Position numbers and translations under genes: made by a program. A DNA stretch of 64,000 nt from Bacillota bacterium (lineage in GTDB: Bacteria > Bacillota > Desulfotomaculia > Desulfotomaculales > Desulforudaceae): contig JBFLXL010000004.1 in the NCBI GenBank assembly GCA_040757205.1, positions 124,001 through 188,000 of the forward strand. The letters run 5' to 3'. Shown here piece by piece: positions 7,508 through 16,707 of the stretch. Under the pieces are notes generated by a model. The model was given only the letters and a program-made list of their open reading frames with translations, had not been told where the DNA came from and ran no database searches. The number at the start of each line of letters is the position of its first letter. Position 1 is the stretch's first letter.

Positions 7508-8782
7508 TCACCCGGACTGCTTGATGAACCCCTGGTAGCTGCGCATCAGCAGGTGCGCCTCCACCTGCTTCATGGTTTCCAAAGCCACGCCGACCACGAT
7601 CAAAAGGGCGGTGCCGCCGAAGTACACGTTCGGGATCTGGGTCGCCATAAGCACGAAGTTCGGCAAGATCGCGATAAGTGCCAGGAATATGGCGCCCGCC
7701 AGGGTGATTCTGGCCATCACCTTGGAGATGTACTCGGCGGTCGGCCGGCCGGGCCGGATTCCCGGGATGAAGCCGCCGTGCTTCTTGATGTTGTCTGCCA
7801 TATCCACCGGATTCATGATAATCGCCGTGTAAAAATATGTAAAGCCGATAATCAACAGGGCGTACAGGGTGGTATGCAGGAACGACCCCCAGTGGAAGAA
7901 GTTCAAAAACCACGCCGCCACCACGTTCCCGGAGAACCACTGCAGCATCTGCTCCGGGAAGATCAGCATCGAGGAGGCGAAGATGACCGGGATGACGCCG
8001 GCCTGGTTTACTTTCAGCGGCAGGTGCGTGGTCTGACCCCCGTAGACCCGGCGTCCGATAACCCGCTTCGCGTACTGCACCGGAATCCGGCGCTGTCCCT
8101 CGTGCATGGCGACCACGGCGGCGATCACCAGGATCCCGATGATCAACAGCCCGAGCACGCTTAAGATGTTGATCGTGCCGACTTGCAGGTACTCGACCAC
8201 GCGGGCCACCCCTTCCGGAACCCGGGAGACGATGCCGGCGAAGATCAACAGCGAGATACCGTTGCCGATCCCCTTCTCGGTGATCTGCTCGCCCAGCCAC
8301 ATCAGGAACACGGTCCCGGCCGTGAGGATCAGGGCCACGAACAGGTAGTTCACCACCGTCGGCGAGATCAGGGCGCCCTTGATGACCGCCGACATGGCGA
8401 TGGCCTGCAGGAAAGCCAGGACCGCCGTACCGTAACGGATATATTGCTGGATCTTCTTGCGTCCCTCTTCGCCCTCTTTGGCCAGCCGCTCCAGTTTCGG
8501 AACAACCACGGTCAAGAGCTGCATTATGATTGAGGCGTTAATGTACGGGATGATGCCCATGGCCAACACCGAAAAATTCTTGAACGCGCCCCCGGAAATA
8601 ACGTCAAAGAAACCAAAGAGCACTCCGCTGGCGATCAGCTCGGCCATAGCTTCGGGACGCACCCCCGGCGTCGGAACATGGGCCCCGATGCGGAAAATCA
8701 GGAGCATCGCCAGGGTAAACAAAATCTTGTTCCTGAGTTCCGTAACCTTGATGGCGGCCTGCATGGTGCCTAGGAACTGCAA
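7508..8782 (-). CDS. secY: Protein translocase subunit SecY
   Basis: SecY forms the protein-conducting channel of the inner membrane. The 424-residue product has ten hydrophobic segments and the signatures RIGAHVPTPGV, GIGNGISLLIFAGIVSRVP and the cytoplasmic loop motif YAKRVIGRRVYGGQTTHLPLK. The start is a TTG that touches the rplO stop codon; GAGGTGATTTAA lies directly upstream, which favours it over the ATG seven codons further in that has no ribosome-binding site. Its partner secE is in the same cluster near 33.4-33.8 kb. Confidence 0.97.
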   Translation of the reverse strand: MQFLGTMQAAIKVTELRNKILFTLAMLLIFRIGAHVPTPGVRPEAMAELIASGVLFGFFDVISGGAFKNFSVLAMGIIPYINASIIMQLLTVVVPKLERLAKEGEEGRKKIQQYIRYGTAVLAFLQAIAMSAVIKGALISPTVVNYLFVALILTAGTVFLMWLGEQITEKGIGNGISLLIFAGIVSRVPEGVARVVEYLQVGTINILSVLGLLIIGILVIAAVVAMHEGQRRIPVQYAKRVIGRRVYGGQTTHLPLKVNQAGVIPVIFASSMLIFPEQMLQWFSGNVVAAWFLNFFHWGSFLHTTLYALLIIGFTYFYTAIIMNPVDMADNIKKHGGFIPGIRPGRPTAEYISKVMARITLAGAIFLALIAILPNFVLMATQIPNVYFGGTALLIVVGVALETMKQVEAHLLMRSYQGFIKQSG

Positions 8783-9223
8783 TTAAATCACCTCGGCCTT
8801 TCCCCCGGCGGCGGCGATCTTTTCCCGGGCCGTTCCCGAAAAGGCGTGCGCCCTCACGGTCAACGACTTTTTGATTTCGCCGGTCCCCAGAATCTTGATT
8901 CCGTCCACCCCTTTGCGGACCATCCGGTTTTCCAGCAACAGGTCGGGAGTGACCACGGTTCCGTCTTCAAACCGGTTCAGATCTTCGAGGTTGACCACGG
9001 CGATATTCTTCTTGAAGGTATTCGTAAAGCCCCGCTTCGGCATCCGGCGGGCCAAGGGCATCTGGCCCCCTTCAAAACCGCGGCGGACACCGCCGCCCGA
9101 ACGAGCGTTCTGACCCTTGTGACCACGGCCGGCCGTCTTGCCCTGACCCGTGCCGACACCCTGCCCCTTGCGGGTCGGTTTCTTGCGGGCTCCGGCCGGC
9201 GGTTTCAGTGCGCTGAGTTTCAA
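8783..9223 (-). CDS. rplO: 50S ribosomal protein L15
   Basis: L15 is an assembly protein of the large subunit with an extended glycine-rich arm. The 146-residue product starts [20 protein letters not shown] and has the [18 protein letters not shown] stretch followed by [19 protein letters not shown], all diagnostic. The stop codon abuts the secY start, so the two are translationally coupled. Confidence 0.98.
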   Translation of the reverse strand: MKLSALKPPAGARKKPTRKGQGVGTGQGKTAGRGHKGQNARSGGGVRRGFEGGQMPLARRMPKRGFTNTFKKNIAVVNLEDLNRFEDGTVVTPDLLLENRMVRKGVDGIKILGTGEIKKSLTVRAHAFSGTAREKIAAAGGKAEVI

Positions 9224-9235
9224 GCCTGCACCCCC

Positions 9236-9427
9236 TTACGCTTCTTCAACCTTGACTAAATGCCTGATTCTGTTGACCATGCCGCGGATCTGGGGCACAT
9301 CGTTTTGTTCCACCGTCTGGTGCATCCGGGTGAGTCCCAGGGCCCGAACGGTGCGCCGCTGGGTTTCGGGCCGGCCGATCAGGCTTTTAACCAGTGTGAT
9401 TTTGAGCTTCGCTTTCTTCTCGGCCAC
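9236..9427 (-). CDS. rpmD: 50S ribosomal protein L30
   Basis: The 63-residue product has the single L30 fold: [20 protein letters not shown] then [20 protein letters not shown], ending [14 protein letters not shown]. The length matches the bacterial family (58-63). It sits three bases after rpsE and 12 before rplO, the conserved spc order. Confidence 0.97.
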   Translation of the reverse strand: MAEKKAKLKITLVKSLIGRPETQRRTVRALGLTRMHQTVEQNDVPQIRGMVNRIRHLVKVEEA

Positions 9428-9430
9428 GTC

Positions 9431-9937
9431 TTAACCCCCCGTCCTCAGTTCCTTGACGTCCTTGCCGCGGCTTTTGGCCACCTGATCCCTGGTTTTGAGC
9501 TGTTTCAAGGCCTCGATGGTGGCCCGGACCATATTGTTGGCGTTGTTGGAACCCAGCGATTTGGTCAGAATATCCCGCACGCCGGCCAGTTCAAGCACCG
9601 CGCGCACCGGGCCGCCGGCAATCACGCCGGTACCGGGGGAAGCCGGCCGCAAGAGGACCTTGCCTGCACCGTACCGTCCCAGAACCTCGTGCGTGATGGT
9701 GGTGCCGACCAGGGGCACTTGAATCAGGTTCTTCTTCCCGTCCTCGACTCCCTTGCGAATCGCTTCCGGGACTTCGGTGGCCTTGCCCAGCCCGAAACCG
9801 ACGTGCCCGGCGCCGTCCCCGACCACGACGAGGGCCGAGAAACTGAACCGGCGCCCACCCTTGACCACCTTGGCGCAGCGGTTGATGAAAACCACTTTTT
9901 CCGAGATCTCCATTTTGGAAGCGTCTATCCTGCCCAC
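9431..9937 (-). CDS. rpsE: 30S ribosomal protein S5
   Basis: S5 contributes to decoding accuracy and to mRNA unwinding at the entry site. The 168-residue product has the N-terminal double-stranded-RNA-like domain ([20 protein letters not shown], then [19 protein letters not shown]) and the C-terminal S5 domain with [20 protein letters not shown] and [20 protein letters not shown]. The [13 protein letters not shown] element is also intact. It follows rplR by 17 bases. Confidence 0.98.
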   Translation of the reverse strand: MGRIDASKMEISEKVVFINRCAKVVKGGRRFSFSALVVVGDGAGHVGFGLGKATEVPEAIRKGVEDGKKNLIQVPLVGTTITHEVLGRYGAGKVLLRPASPGTGVIAGGPVRAVLELAGVRDILTKSLGSNNANNMVRATIEALKQLKTRDQVAKSRGKDVKELRTGG

Positions 9938-9954
9938 GTCATTCCCCCCGTCAC

Positions 9955-10323
9955 TTAAAATTCAAGACCTTTTGCCCGGGCCCCTTCGGCCAGGGCCTTT
10001 ACCCGGCCGTGGTACAGGTAACCGGCACGATCGAAAACCACTCTTTCGATCCCCAGGGACTTGGCCTTTTCGGCGAGCATCTCGCCCACCGCCCGGGCCG
10101 TTCCGGTTTTACCCCCGTCACCTTGCCGCTCCTTCAACTCCGGAAGGAGGGTGGAGGCCGCACAGAGGGTCACCCCGCGTTCGTCGTCCACAAGCTGCGC
10201 GTAGATGTGCCGTGTGCTGCGGAAGACATTCAGTCTGGGGCACCCCGCAGTGCCGGTTATTTTCTTGCGCACTCTGATTCTTCGCCGTTCGCGCTGCTCC
10301 CTGCGACTGGTTCTGTTCAGCAA
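9955..10323 (-). CDS. rplR: 50S ribosomal protein L18
   Basis: L18 binds 5S rRNA together with L5. The 122-residue product has a basic start [19 protein letters not shown] and the family core [19 protein letters not shown] and [20 protein letters not shown], ending ARAKGLEF. The length is normal. It is between rplF and rpsE with short gaps. Confidence 0.98.
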   Translation of the reverse strand: MLNRTSRREQRERRRIRVRKKITGTAGCPRLNVFRSTRHIYAQLVDDERGVTLCAASTLLPELKERQGDGGKTGTARAVGEMLAEKAKSLGIERVVFDRAGYLYHGRVKALAEGARAKGLEF

Positions 10324-10344
10324 GAGCCGTGCCCCTCCTTATTG

Positions 10345-10890
10345 TTATCGCTTCTTCAGTCCGGCCTTACCGGCCTTCAGGCGGATCTTCTCGCCTTCGT
10401 ACCGCACGCCTTTGCCTTTGTAAGGCTCGGGGCTCCGGAAAGCCCTGATCTTGGCCGCCACCCGGCCGACTTCTTCCTTGTCGGCGCCCCGGACGACGAT
10501 GCGGGTGACCGCCGGCACCTCGATCTGAATGTCGGCGGGCGGTTCATATTCGACGGGGTGCGAATACCCCAGCGTTATCACCAGCTTCCGGCCCTGAAGC
10601 GAAGCGCGGTAACCGACCCCGACCAGCTCCAGGTTCCGCTGAAAACCCTTGGTCACCCCGTCGACCATGTTCGCCACCAGGGTGCGGGCCAAACCCAACA
10701 TCGCCGTGCCCGGCTCATCCTCGCCTGCTTTCTCGACCAGCACCCGGCCGTTTTCGACCACCAGTTTTACGGCGGCCGGAATTTCCCGCTCCAGGCTGCC
10801 CTTCGGGCCCTCGGCCCGGACGGTGTTGCCCTCGGTCGCGATCTTCACTTCCGGCGGTAGATTAATCGGCATTCTCCCGATGCGTGACAT
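10345..10890 (-). CDS. rplF: 50S ribosomal protein L6
   Basis: The 181-residue product consists of the two repeated L6 domains. It starts MSRIGRMPINLPPEVKIATE, and the second domain contains GYSHPVEYEPPADIQIEVP followed by the signature GADKEEVGRVAAKIRAFR and PEPYKGKGVRYEGE, which closes almost every bacterial L6. It supports the factor-binding region. The 159-base gap to rpsH upstream is wider than usual and holds no recognisable gene. Confidence 0.98.
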   Translation of the reverse strand: MSRIGRMPINLPPEVKIATEGNTVRAEGPKGSLEREIPAAVKLVVENGRVLVEKAGEDEPGTAMLGLARTLVANMVDGVTKGFQRNLELVGVGYRASLQGRKLVITLGYSHPVEYEPPADIQIEVPAVTRIVVRGADKEEVGRVAAKIRAFRSPEPYKGKGVRYEGEKIRLKAGKAGLKKR

Positions 10891-11049
10891 CTCTTCCAGT
10901 TCACCTCCTGATCCGGAACGCTGCTAACTTCGCCTGGCTTTGTCAGGCTAAAGCCTGTTTCAGTGCTCACGTACCAACCAGTACGCTCCGCGCCGTCCGG
11001 TCTTGAGCCGCATCAAGCCATGCTCGTTTTCGCAGTTCCGGCACTGTCG

Positions 11050-11445
11050 CTACCAGATGTAGCAGATTACCTCGCCGCCAATGCCCTCTTTCCGGGCCGT
11101 TTTGTCGGTCATGATCCCCTTGGAGGTGGACAGGATGGCAATGCCCAGCCCGCCGAGCACCCGGGGGACTTCCTCCTTGCCCGCGTACACCCGCAGGCCC
11201 GGCTTGGAAATGCGCTTCAAGCCGGTGATCACCCGTTCCTTGTTCTTGCCGTATTTCAGGTAAATTCGGATCTTACCCTGCTTACCGTCGCCCACCACCT
11301 CGAAACCCCTGATGAAGCCTTCTTCCTTGAGGATCTCGGTGAGCGCTTTCTTGATCCCCGAAGCCGGAACCTCGGTGGTCTCGTGAAAGGCGGTATTGGC
11401 GTTCCGGATACGCGTAAGGTAATCCGCAATCGGATCCGTCAACAT
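11050..11445 (-). CDS. rpsH: 30S ribosomal protein S8
   Basis: S8 binds 16S rRNA in the central domain and, in enterics, represses the spc operon. The 131-residue product starts [20 protein letters not shown] and ends with [20 protein letters not shown] and GGEVICYIW, the conserved C-terminal RNA-binding element. It follows rpsN by 17 bases. Confidence 0.98.
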   Translation of the reverse strand: MLTDPIADYLTRIRNANTAFHETTEVPASGIKKALTEILKEEGFIRGFEVVGDGKQGKIRIYLKYGKNKERVITGLKRISKPGLRVYAGKEEVPRVLGGLGIAILSTSKGIMTDKTARKEGIGGEVICYIW

Positions 11446-11462
11446 TCACCCACTACCTCCTT

Positions 11463-11648
11463 TTACCAGCTTGCCTTGCGAACCCCGGGGATCTGTCCCC
11501 GGTAGCACAAGTTTCGGAAACAGATGCGGCATACCCCGAACTTGCGCATGTAAGCCCGTGGCCGGCCACAGAGCTTGCACCGGTTGTACTGCCGCACCCG
11601 GAAAGTCGGTGGCCGGTTGGCTTTTTCGATTAAGGACTTTTTTGCCAT
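11463..11648 (-). CDS. rpsN: 30S ribosomal protein S14, short zinc form (type Z)
   Basis: The 61-residue product is the short, zinc-dependent S14: [20 protein letters not shown] gives the CxxC-x12-CxxC knuckle, followed by [18 protein letters not shown]. It starts [20 protein letters not shown]. The zinc-free long paralogue is not in this window. It lies 13 bases after rplE. Confidence 0.98.
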   Translation of the reverse strand: MAKKSLIEKANRPPTFRVRQYNRCKLCGRPRAYMRKFGVCRICFRNLCYRGQIPGVRKASW

Positions 11649-11661
11649 TAGCTGCCCTCCT

Positions 11662-12204
11662 TTAATGAGGTTTCAACGGCATCCCGATGAGTTTCAGGAA
11701 TTCCCGGGCCTCTTCATCGTTCTTGGCGCTGGTGACGAAAGTGATGTCCATACCCCGCACCTTGTCGATTTTATCATAGTCGATCTCCGGGAATATCAAC
11801 TGCTCTTTCAAGCCCAGCGTGTAGTTGCCCCGGCCGTCGAAAGCCTTGGGGGAGATCCCCCGGAAGTCCCGGACCCGGGGAAGCGCGACGTTGATCAGGC
11901 GGTCCACGAAATCGTACATGCGGCCGCCCCGCAGCGTCACCTTGAGCCCGATCCGCATCCCTTCCCGGACTTTGAAGGCCGCCACCGATTTCTTGGCCCT
12001 GGTCACCACGGGCTGCTGACCCGTAATGGTCCGCAGGTCCTGTATCGCGGCATCGATGGCCTTGGCGTTCTGAATGGCCTCCCCCATGCCGATATTGATT
12101 ACGACCTTCTCCAACCGGGGGACCTCCATCACGTTACGGTACTTGAACTTATCCATCATCGCCGGAATGACTTCTTCAGTGTACTTCTGCTTCAGTGCCG
12201 ACAC
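11662..12204 (-). CDS. rplE: 50S ribosomal protein L5
   Basis: L5 binds 5S rRNA and contacts the P-site tRNA. The 180-residue product contains [20 protein letters not shown], the signature of the family, then [20 protein letters not shown] and the C-terminal [20 protein letters not shown]. Length matches Bacillota L5 (179-180). Upstream, 104 bases separate it from rplX, including a duplicated scrap of rplX. Confidence 0.98.
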   Translation of the reverse strand: MSALKQKYTEEVIPAMMDKFKYRNVMEVPRLEKVVINIGMGEAIQNAKAIDAAIQDLRTITGQQPVVTRAKKSVAAFKVREGMRIGLKVTLRGGRMYDFVDRLINVALPRVRDFRGISPKAFDGRGNYTLGLKEQLIFPEIDYDKIDKVRGMDITFVTSAKNDEEAREFLKLIGMPLKPH

Positions 12205-12240
12205 CTCTATTTGAGCCCCCTTTGTTCCTTACGGCTACTG

Positions 12241-12272
12241 CAGCGCTTCGCCGCACTTCTTGCAAACCCTGA
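12241..12272 (-). pseudogene. Duplicated scrap of the rplX 3' end
   Basis: Thirty-two bases downstream of rplX repeat the last codons of rplX (12315-12346) with one difference, 74 bases apart; on the minus strand both copies encode VCKKCGEAL followed by one residue and a TAG. The scrap has no start codon and cannot be expressed alone. It looks like a scar of a local duplication or of recombination with another rplX allele. Confidence 0.8.
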
Positions 12273-12308
12273 TTGCGAAAACAAAGCTTCGCAAAATTCC
12301 GGCAAGAG

Positions 12309-12629
12309 CTACGTCAGCGCTTCGCCGCATTTCTTGCAAACCCTGACCCTGGTGCCGTCGTCCAGGTTGCGCCGTCCCACGCGGGTCGGTTTGTGGCACC
12401 GCGCGCACAGCAGCATTACGTTTGACGCGTCAATCGGGGCCTCTTTCTCCTGGATTCCGCCTTGCGGCAGTTTCCGGGTCGGGCGGGAATGCCGCTTGAC
12501 CACGTTGACGCCTTCGACGATCACCTTGTTCTTGTCGGGGATGGCCTCGATGATCTTGCCGCGTTTGCCGATGTCCTTGCCGGTGATGACCACCACTTTA
12601 TCCCCCCGGCGCACATTCATCCTACCCAC
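12309..12629 (-). CDS. rplX: 50S ribosomal protein L24, zinc-ribbon form
   Basis: L24 is one of the two initiators of 50S assembly. The 106-residue product has the KOW motif near the start (NVRRGDKVVVITGKDIGKRG) and GVNVVKRHSRPTRKLPQGGI, then a C-terminal zinc ribbon made of CARC and CKKC. A GTG start is taken because AGGTG lies eight bases upstream; the ATG three codons later is the alternative. An exceptional 329-base repeat-filled gap separates it from rplN upstream. Confidence 0.97.
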   Translation of the reverse strand: MGRMNVRRGDKVVVITGKDIGKRGKIIEAIPDKNKVIVEGVNVVKRHSRPTRKLPQGGIQEKEAPIDASNVMLLCARCHKPTRVGRRNLDDGTRVRVCKKCGEALT

Positions 12630-12958
12630 TGTTCACACCTCACCATCTTCTCCTACGCAACTCCTGCTCCCATCCCGAAAAAGAGGGGCCAGGCCCCTTT
12701 TTTTTCAGCAGGCCTCTTTTTTCAGGCTGACTCCTGTTATTCCGCTTCTTCCACTCCCCGGGAAAAGGGGGACAGTCCCCCTTTTTCCGCGGTCCCTATT
12801 TTCGCGCAACTCACTTGCTCCTGGTTTTCGGTTCCGTTCTTGCGGGTTTCTACAAGGGGGACAGTCCCCCTTTTTCCCGCTCTTGGCTCCTGAATTCTGA
12901 CTCCCTGGCCCCTATTCCGGCTCTTGACTCCTGAATTCTGAATTCTGAATTCTTGCCC
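12630..12958. repeat. Repeat-filled insertion between rplN and rplX
   Basis: This 329-base gap, in the middle of an otherwise tight operon, holds three palindromes: AAAGAGGGGCCAGGCCCCTTT (in part; 12678-12705), AGGGGGACAGTCCCCCT inside 12763-12786, and GGGGGACAGTCCCCC inside 12854-12875. Behind them lie simple repeats built on CTGAATTCTGA (12888-12955). No open frame with a ribosome-binding site is present. On the transcript the palindromes would form stable hairpins followed or preceded by A/U runs, so they could act as partial terminators between rplN and rplX. Confidence 0.85.
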
Positions 12959-13327
12959 CTAAAGTACCTCGGGCGCCAGGGACACGATCTTCATGAAGTC
13001 CCTTTCCCGCAGTTCCCGCGCCACCGGACCGAAGATACGGGTGCCCCGCGGGCTTTTGTCGTCCTTGATTACCACTGCGGCGTTTTCGTCAAACTTGATG
13101 TAGGAACCGTCCGGGCGGCCGATTTCCTTCTTGGTCCTGACCACCACGGCTTTCACCACATCGCCTTTTTTGACCACTCCGCCCGGGGCCGCCTCCTTGC
13201 AGGAGCAGACGATGATGTCGCCGATGGAGGCGTAGCGCCGGAAGGAACTGCCCAGAATCCGGATGCACATCAGTTTCTTGGCCCCGGTATTGTCGGCCAC
13301 GTTGAGCACCGTTTGTACCTGAATCAA
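12959..13327 (-). CDS. rplN: 50S ribosomal protein L14
   Basis: L14 forms intersubunit bridge B8. The 122-residue product has the whole conserved series: [60 protein letters not shown], and the C-terminal [20 protein letters not shown] and SLAPEVL. It follows rpsQ by 30 bases and directly precedes the repeat-filled gap. Confidence 0.98.
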   Translation of the reverse strand: MIQVQTVLNVADNTGAKKLMCIRILGSSFRRYASIGDIIVCSCKEAAPGGVVKKGDVVKAVVVRTKKEIGRPDGSYIKFDENAAVVIKDDKSPRGTRIFGPVARELRERDFMKIVSLAPEVL

Positions 13328-13357
13328 GGTGCATAACCTCCTCTAGATCTGCGGCCA

Positions 13358-13615
13358 TTAGATCTGCGACCGCTCCAGCACCTCGGCCACCCGCCAACGC
13401 TTGTGCCGGGACAGGGGGCGCGTCTCCGCGATTTTTACTTTGTCGCCGATTCGGCACTCGTTGTTTTCGTCGTGGGCCATGAACTTGCGGGTGCGGCGCA
13501 TCGTACGCCCGTAGAGCGGGTGTTTGACCAGGGTGTCCACGGCCACTACGACCGTCTTGTCCATTTTGTCGCTCACAACCCTGCCGGTCCGCACCTTGCG
13601 GCTGTTGCGTTCCAC
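13358..13615 (-). CDS. rpsQ: 30S ribosomal protein S17
   Basis: The 85-residue product is a single OB fold with [20 protein letters not shown] near the start, [20 protein letters not shown] in the middle and [20 protein letters not shown], the family signature, before the end. It is a primary 16S rRNA binder. It lies 12 bases after rpmC. Confidence 0.98.
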   Translation of the reverse strand: MERNSRKVRTGRVVSDKMDKTVVVAVDTLVKHPLYGRTMRRTRKFMAHDENNECRIGDKVKIAETRPLSRHKRWRVAEVLERSQI

Positions 13616-13627
13616 TGTCTTTCCCCC

Positions 13628-13840
13628 TTAAGCGTGCTTGATGCCCAGTTCTCTTTCCCGCAGCACCGTCTTCACCCGGGCGATCCGTCTGCGCACCTCT
13701 TGTATTTTCATGGGGTTGTCGAGCTGTCCGGTGGCACTCTGAAACCGCAGGCGGAACAGTTCGTCCTTGGTATCGGCCAGCTTCTTGCGCAACTCCACGT
13801 CCGTCATTTCCCTGAGTTCCTTAACTTTCACCGGCCTCAC
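13628..13840 (-). CDS. rpmC: 50S ribosomal protein L29
   Basis: The 70-residue product is the two-helix hairpin of L29: [20 protein letters not shown] then [20 protein letters not shown] and [16 protein letters not shown]29 sits at the exit tunnel and forms part of the docking site for trigger factor and SRP with L23. Its first 20 bases overlap the end of rplP, so translation is probably coupled. Confidence 0.98.
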   Translation of the reverse strand: MRPVKVKELREMTDVELRKKLADTKDELFRLRFQSATGQLDNPMKIQEVRRRIARVKTVLRERELGIKHA

Positions 13841-14252
13841 CCACTTCCTGGCGTTTCACGATTTTCGTTCTGCAGGGCAGTTTATGGGAAGCGAGCCGCA
13901 AAGCCTCGCGCGCCGTTTCCTCCGGGACACCGGCGATCTCAAACATGATCCGTCCCGGCTTCACCACGGCAACCCAGTATTCCGGCGACCCCTTGCCGGA
14001 ACCCATGCGGGTTTCCGCCGGCTTGGCCGTGATCGGCCGGTCCGGGAAGATGCGGATCCAGACTTTGCCGCCGCGCTTTACGTAACGGGTCATGGCAATA
14101 CGGGCCGCTTCGATCTGCCGGCTCGAAATCCAGGCGACATCAAGGGACTGCAAGCCCATGTCGCCGAACTGGATCCTGGTGCCGCCTTTGGCCTTTCCGG
14201 CTCGATCGGGCCGGTGTTGTCTTCTCCACTTAACCCTCTTGGGCGTCAGCAT
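13821..14252 (-). CDS. rplP: 50S ribosomal protein L16
   Basis: The 143-residue product starts [20 protein letters not shown] and has [40 protein letters not shown] and [20 protein letters not shown], covering both signatures of L16. It lies between the A site and 5S rRNA. It follows rpsC by two bases and overlaps rpmC. Confidence 0.98.
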   Translation of the reverse strand: MLTPKRVKWRRQHRPDRAGKAKGGTRIQFGDMGLQSLDVAWISSRQIEAARIAMTRYVKRGGKVWIRIFPDRPITAKPAETRMGSGKGSPEYWVAVVKPGRIMFEIAGVPEETAREALRLASHKLPCRTKIVKRQEVGEAGES

Positions 14253-14254
14253 TG

Positions 14255-14911
14255 TTACTTGCCTCCTTCACGCAGAGCCCTTTCCGGAAGTATCTCACCC
14301 CGGTAGATCCAGACCTTGACCCCGATCTTGCCGTAGGTGGTTTTCGCCTCGGAAAAACCGTAGTCAATGTCCGCCCGCAGGGTGTGGAGGGGCACCTTGC
14401 CCTCGCTGTACCACTCGGTACGGGCGATTTCCGCCCCGGCCAGCCGGCCGGCGACAGAGATCCGGATTCCCTTGGCCCCGAGCTTCATGGCCCGGCCCAC
14501 CGCCTGCTTCATGGCCCGGCGGAAGGCGATGCGCCGCTGGAGCTGCGCGGCCACGTTCTCGGCCACCAGTTGGGCGTCAAGTTCGGGCGTCTTGATCTCC
14601 ACGATGTTTATGCTGACCTGTCTCTTGGTCAGCTTCTCAAGCTCCTTGCGCAGCACCTCGACTTCGGTGCCGCCGCGTCCGATCACCACCCCCGGTTTCG
14701 CCGTGTGGACGGCGATACGCACCCGGTTGGCCGTGCGTTCAATATGAATCCGGGAAATCCCCGCGGCAAAAAGCTTACCCTTGATGTACTCTCTAACCTT
14801 GACGTCTTCCAGGAGGAGGTTGGAAAAGTCCTTCTTGCCCGCATACCACTTTGCGTCCCAGTCGCGGACGATCCCAAGCCTTAACCCTCTCGGGTCAACC
14901 TTTTGACCCAC
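14255..14911 (-). CDS. rpsC: 30S ribosomal protein S3
   Basis: The 218-residue product begins [20 protein letters not shown], includes a type II KH domain (about residues 38-106) with [20 protein letters not shown] as the GxxG loop, and ends with the S3 C-domain ([20 protein letters not shown]). It lines the mRNA entry pore with S4 and S5. The start is GTG. It lies three bases after rplV. Confidence 0.98.
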   Translation of the reverse strand: MGQKVDPRGLRLGIVRDWDAKWYAGKKDFSNLLLEDVKVREYIKGKLFAAGISRIHIERTANRVRIAVHTAKPGVVIGRGGTEVEVLRKELEKLTKRQVSINIVEIKTPELDAQLVAENVAAQLQRRIAFRRAMKQAVGRAMKLGAKGIRISVAGRLAGAEIARTEWYSEGKVPLHTLRADIDYGFSEAKTTYGKIGVKVWIYRGEILPERALREGGK

Positions 14912-14914
14912 TAA

Positions 14915-15256
14915 TTATCCCTCCTTTCCGTCGCTGACTACTACGGTGATATGGCTGGTCCGGTGCTTGATCACGTTCGCCCGCCCGTAGGCCCGCGGCC
15001 GGAACCTTCTCAGGGAAGGCCCCTGGTCTACGTAAATCCTGGCGACAAAGAGCCGGGTCGGGTCCATATCGTTATTGTGCTCGGCGTTGGCCGCCGCCGA
15101 CTCGATCACCTTGGCCACCGCCCCGGCCGCCCGCTGCGGGGTGAACCGCAGGATGGACAACGCCTCGTCCACGCTCTTGCCCCGCACCAGGCCGACAACT
15201 TCACGCGCCTTGTCGGGGGAAAGGCGGATGTATCTGGCTATCGCTTTCGCTTCCAT
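14915..15256 (-). CDS. rplV: 50S ribosomal protein L22
   Basis: L22 has a long beta hairpin that lines the exit tunnel and influences macrolide action. The 113-residue product starts [20 protein letters not shown], has [20 protein letters not shown], and the hairpin region [20 protein letters not shown] followed by [15 protein letters not shown]. No deletions in the hairpin are apparent. It follows rpsS by 17 bases. Confidence 0.98.
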   Translation of the reverse strand: MEAKAIARYIRLSPDKAREVVGLVRGKSVDEALSILRFTPQRAAGAVAKVIESAAANAEHNNDMDPTRLFVARIYVDQGPSLRRFRPRAYGRANVIKHRTSHITVVVSDGKEG

Positions 15257-15273
15257 ATAAGAACAATACCCCC

Positions 15274-15558
15274 TTACTTCAACGCCGTGGATCTTTCGGT
15301 GTGGTGCCCGTGCCCGCGGTAGGTCCGCGTGGGCGCAAACTCACCGAGCTTGTGCCCGACCATTTCCTCGGTGACGTACACCGGCACGTGCTTTCGCCCG
15401 TCGTACACGGCGATGGTGTGGCCAATCATCTGGGGGAAGATGGTCGACCGGCGGGACCAGGTTTTCACAACCCGCTTCTGGCCCTTATCGTTCATTTCCT
15501 CGATCCGGGCCAGGAGTCTCGGACTGCAATACGGCCCTTTTTTAAGTGACCGACCCAC
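15274..15558 (-). CDS. rpsS: 30S ribosomal protein S19
   Basis: The 94-residue product starts at GTG and reads [20 protein letters not shown]; it contains [20 protein letters not shown] and [20 protein letters not shown], which include the family signature, and ends with the [18 protein letters not shown] tail. It is a head protein close to the P site. It follows rplB by 16 bases. Confidence 0.98.
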   Translation of the reverse strand: MGRSLKKGPYCSPRLLARIEEMNDKGQKRVVKTWSRRSTIFPQMIGHTIAVYDGRKHVPVYVTEEMVGHKLGEFAPTRTYRGHGHHTERSTALK

Positions 15559-15574
15559 GTTGCTGCCCCCTTTC

Positions 15575-16402
15575 TTACTTGGTGCGCCGCTTGACTATCA
15601 GCTTGCTGCTGGCCTTCTTCTTGTTCCGGGTCCTGGCGCCCAGCGCCGGCTTGCCCCAGGGGGTAACCGGGGGGCGTCCGATCGGTGAGCGGCCCTCGCC
15701 GCCCCCGTGCGGATGGTCGACCGGGTTCATCACCACGCCCCGCACGGTCGGACGGATGCCCAGCCAGCGCGCCCGCCCGGCCTTGCCGGTGACAATGTTC
15801 TCGTGCTCCACGTTGCCCACCTGGCCGATGGTCGCCCGGCAACCCAGCGGGAAGAGCCGTACTTCACCGGAAGGCAGACGGACGTGGGCGTGGTTGCCCT
15901 CCTTGGCCATCAACTGGGCCGCTCCTCCGGCGGACCGGACCACCCGGGCCCCGTGCCCGGGATAAAGCTCGAGGTTGTGAATGAGCACCCCCGGCGGGAT
16001 GTTCCGCAAAGGCAGCGCATTGCCGACCTTGATGTCGGCCTTGGGGCCGGACATAATCTCCTGCCCAATTTTTAAACCGGCTGGGGCGACGATGTACCTC
16101 TTTTCGCCGTCGGCGTATTTGACCAGCGCGATGTTCGCCGAGCGGTTCGGATCGTACTCGATGGTCGCCACCCGGCCCGGTACGCCGTCCTTATCCCGCT
16201 TGAAGTCGATCACCCGGTACAGCCGCTTGTGCCCGCCGCCCCGGTGCCGTACCGTGACCCGGCCCTGGAAGTTCCGGCCGGCTTTCTTGCGCAGCGGCTC
16301 CACCAGGGACTTCTCCGGCTCGGTCACCGTGACTTCCCGGAAATCGGAAACAGTTACAAAACGGCGTCCGGGGGAAGTCGGTTTAAACTTTTTGGTCGCC
16401 AT
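15575..16402 (-). CDS. rplB: 50S ribosomal protein L2
   Basis: L2 is needed for subunit joining and lies near the peptidyl-transferase centre. The 275-residue product has the N-terminal OB-like and central SH3-like domains and the signature [20 protein letters not shown] with the critical His around residue 230. It ends with [20 protein letters not shown]. Length is exactly typical. It follows rplW by 17 bases. Confidence 0.98.
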   Translation of the reverse strand: MATKKFKPTSPGRRFVTVSDFREVTVTEPEKSLVEPLRKKAGRNFQGRVTVRHRGGGHKRLYRVIDFKRDKDGVPGRVATIEYDPNRSANIALVKYADGEKRYIVAPAGLKIGQEIMSGPKADIKVGNALPLRNIPPGVLIHNLELYPGHGARVVRSAGGAAQLMAKEGNHAHVRLPSGEVRLFPLGCRATIGQVGNVEHENIVTGKAGRARWLGIRPTVRGVVMNPVDHPHGGGEGRSPIGRPPVTPWGKPALGARTRNKKKASSKLIVKRRTK

Positions 16403-16419
16403 TTACATTCCTCCCTAGA

Positions 16420-16707
16420 CTACACGCCTTCAAAGATCTCGATCTTGTCGCCCGGGCTCAAGGTCACCACGGCCTTTTTTGTCTCCGGCTTCCGGCCGAC
16501 GACGTTCCGCCGGCGCACCTGCTTGCCTTTCACCCGGATGGTGTTGACCTTGAGCACCTTGACCTTGAAGACCTCCTCCACCGCCTTCTTGATCTCGGTC
16601 TTGTTCGCCCGGGGATCGACGATGAAGGTGTACTTGTTACCCTCGGTCAACGACATCGATTTTTCCGAAATCAACGGCTTGCGCAAAATATCGTGGGCAA
16701 ACTTCAT
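16420..16707 (-). CDS. rplW: 50S ribosomal protein L23
   Basis: The 95-residue product begins [20 protein letters not shown] and continues with [40 protein letters not shown] and the C-terminal strand [17 protein letters not shown]23 forms the tunnel-exit docking site for trigger factor and SRP. Its ATG overlaps the rplD stop by four bases, showing coupled translation. Confidence 0.98.
   Translation of the reverse strand: MKFAHDILRKPLISEKSMSLTEGNKYTFIVDPRANKTEIKKAVEEVFKVKVLKVNTIRVKGKQVRRRNVVGRKPETKKAVVTLSPGDKIEIFEGV

Noticed and set aside
12630-12958. CRISPR array in the rplN-rplX gap
   Set aside because: Repeats are palindromes of different sequence with irregular spacing, there are no spacers of constant length and no cas genes.
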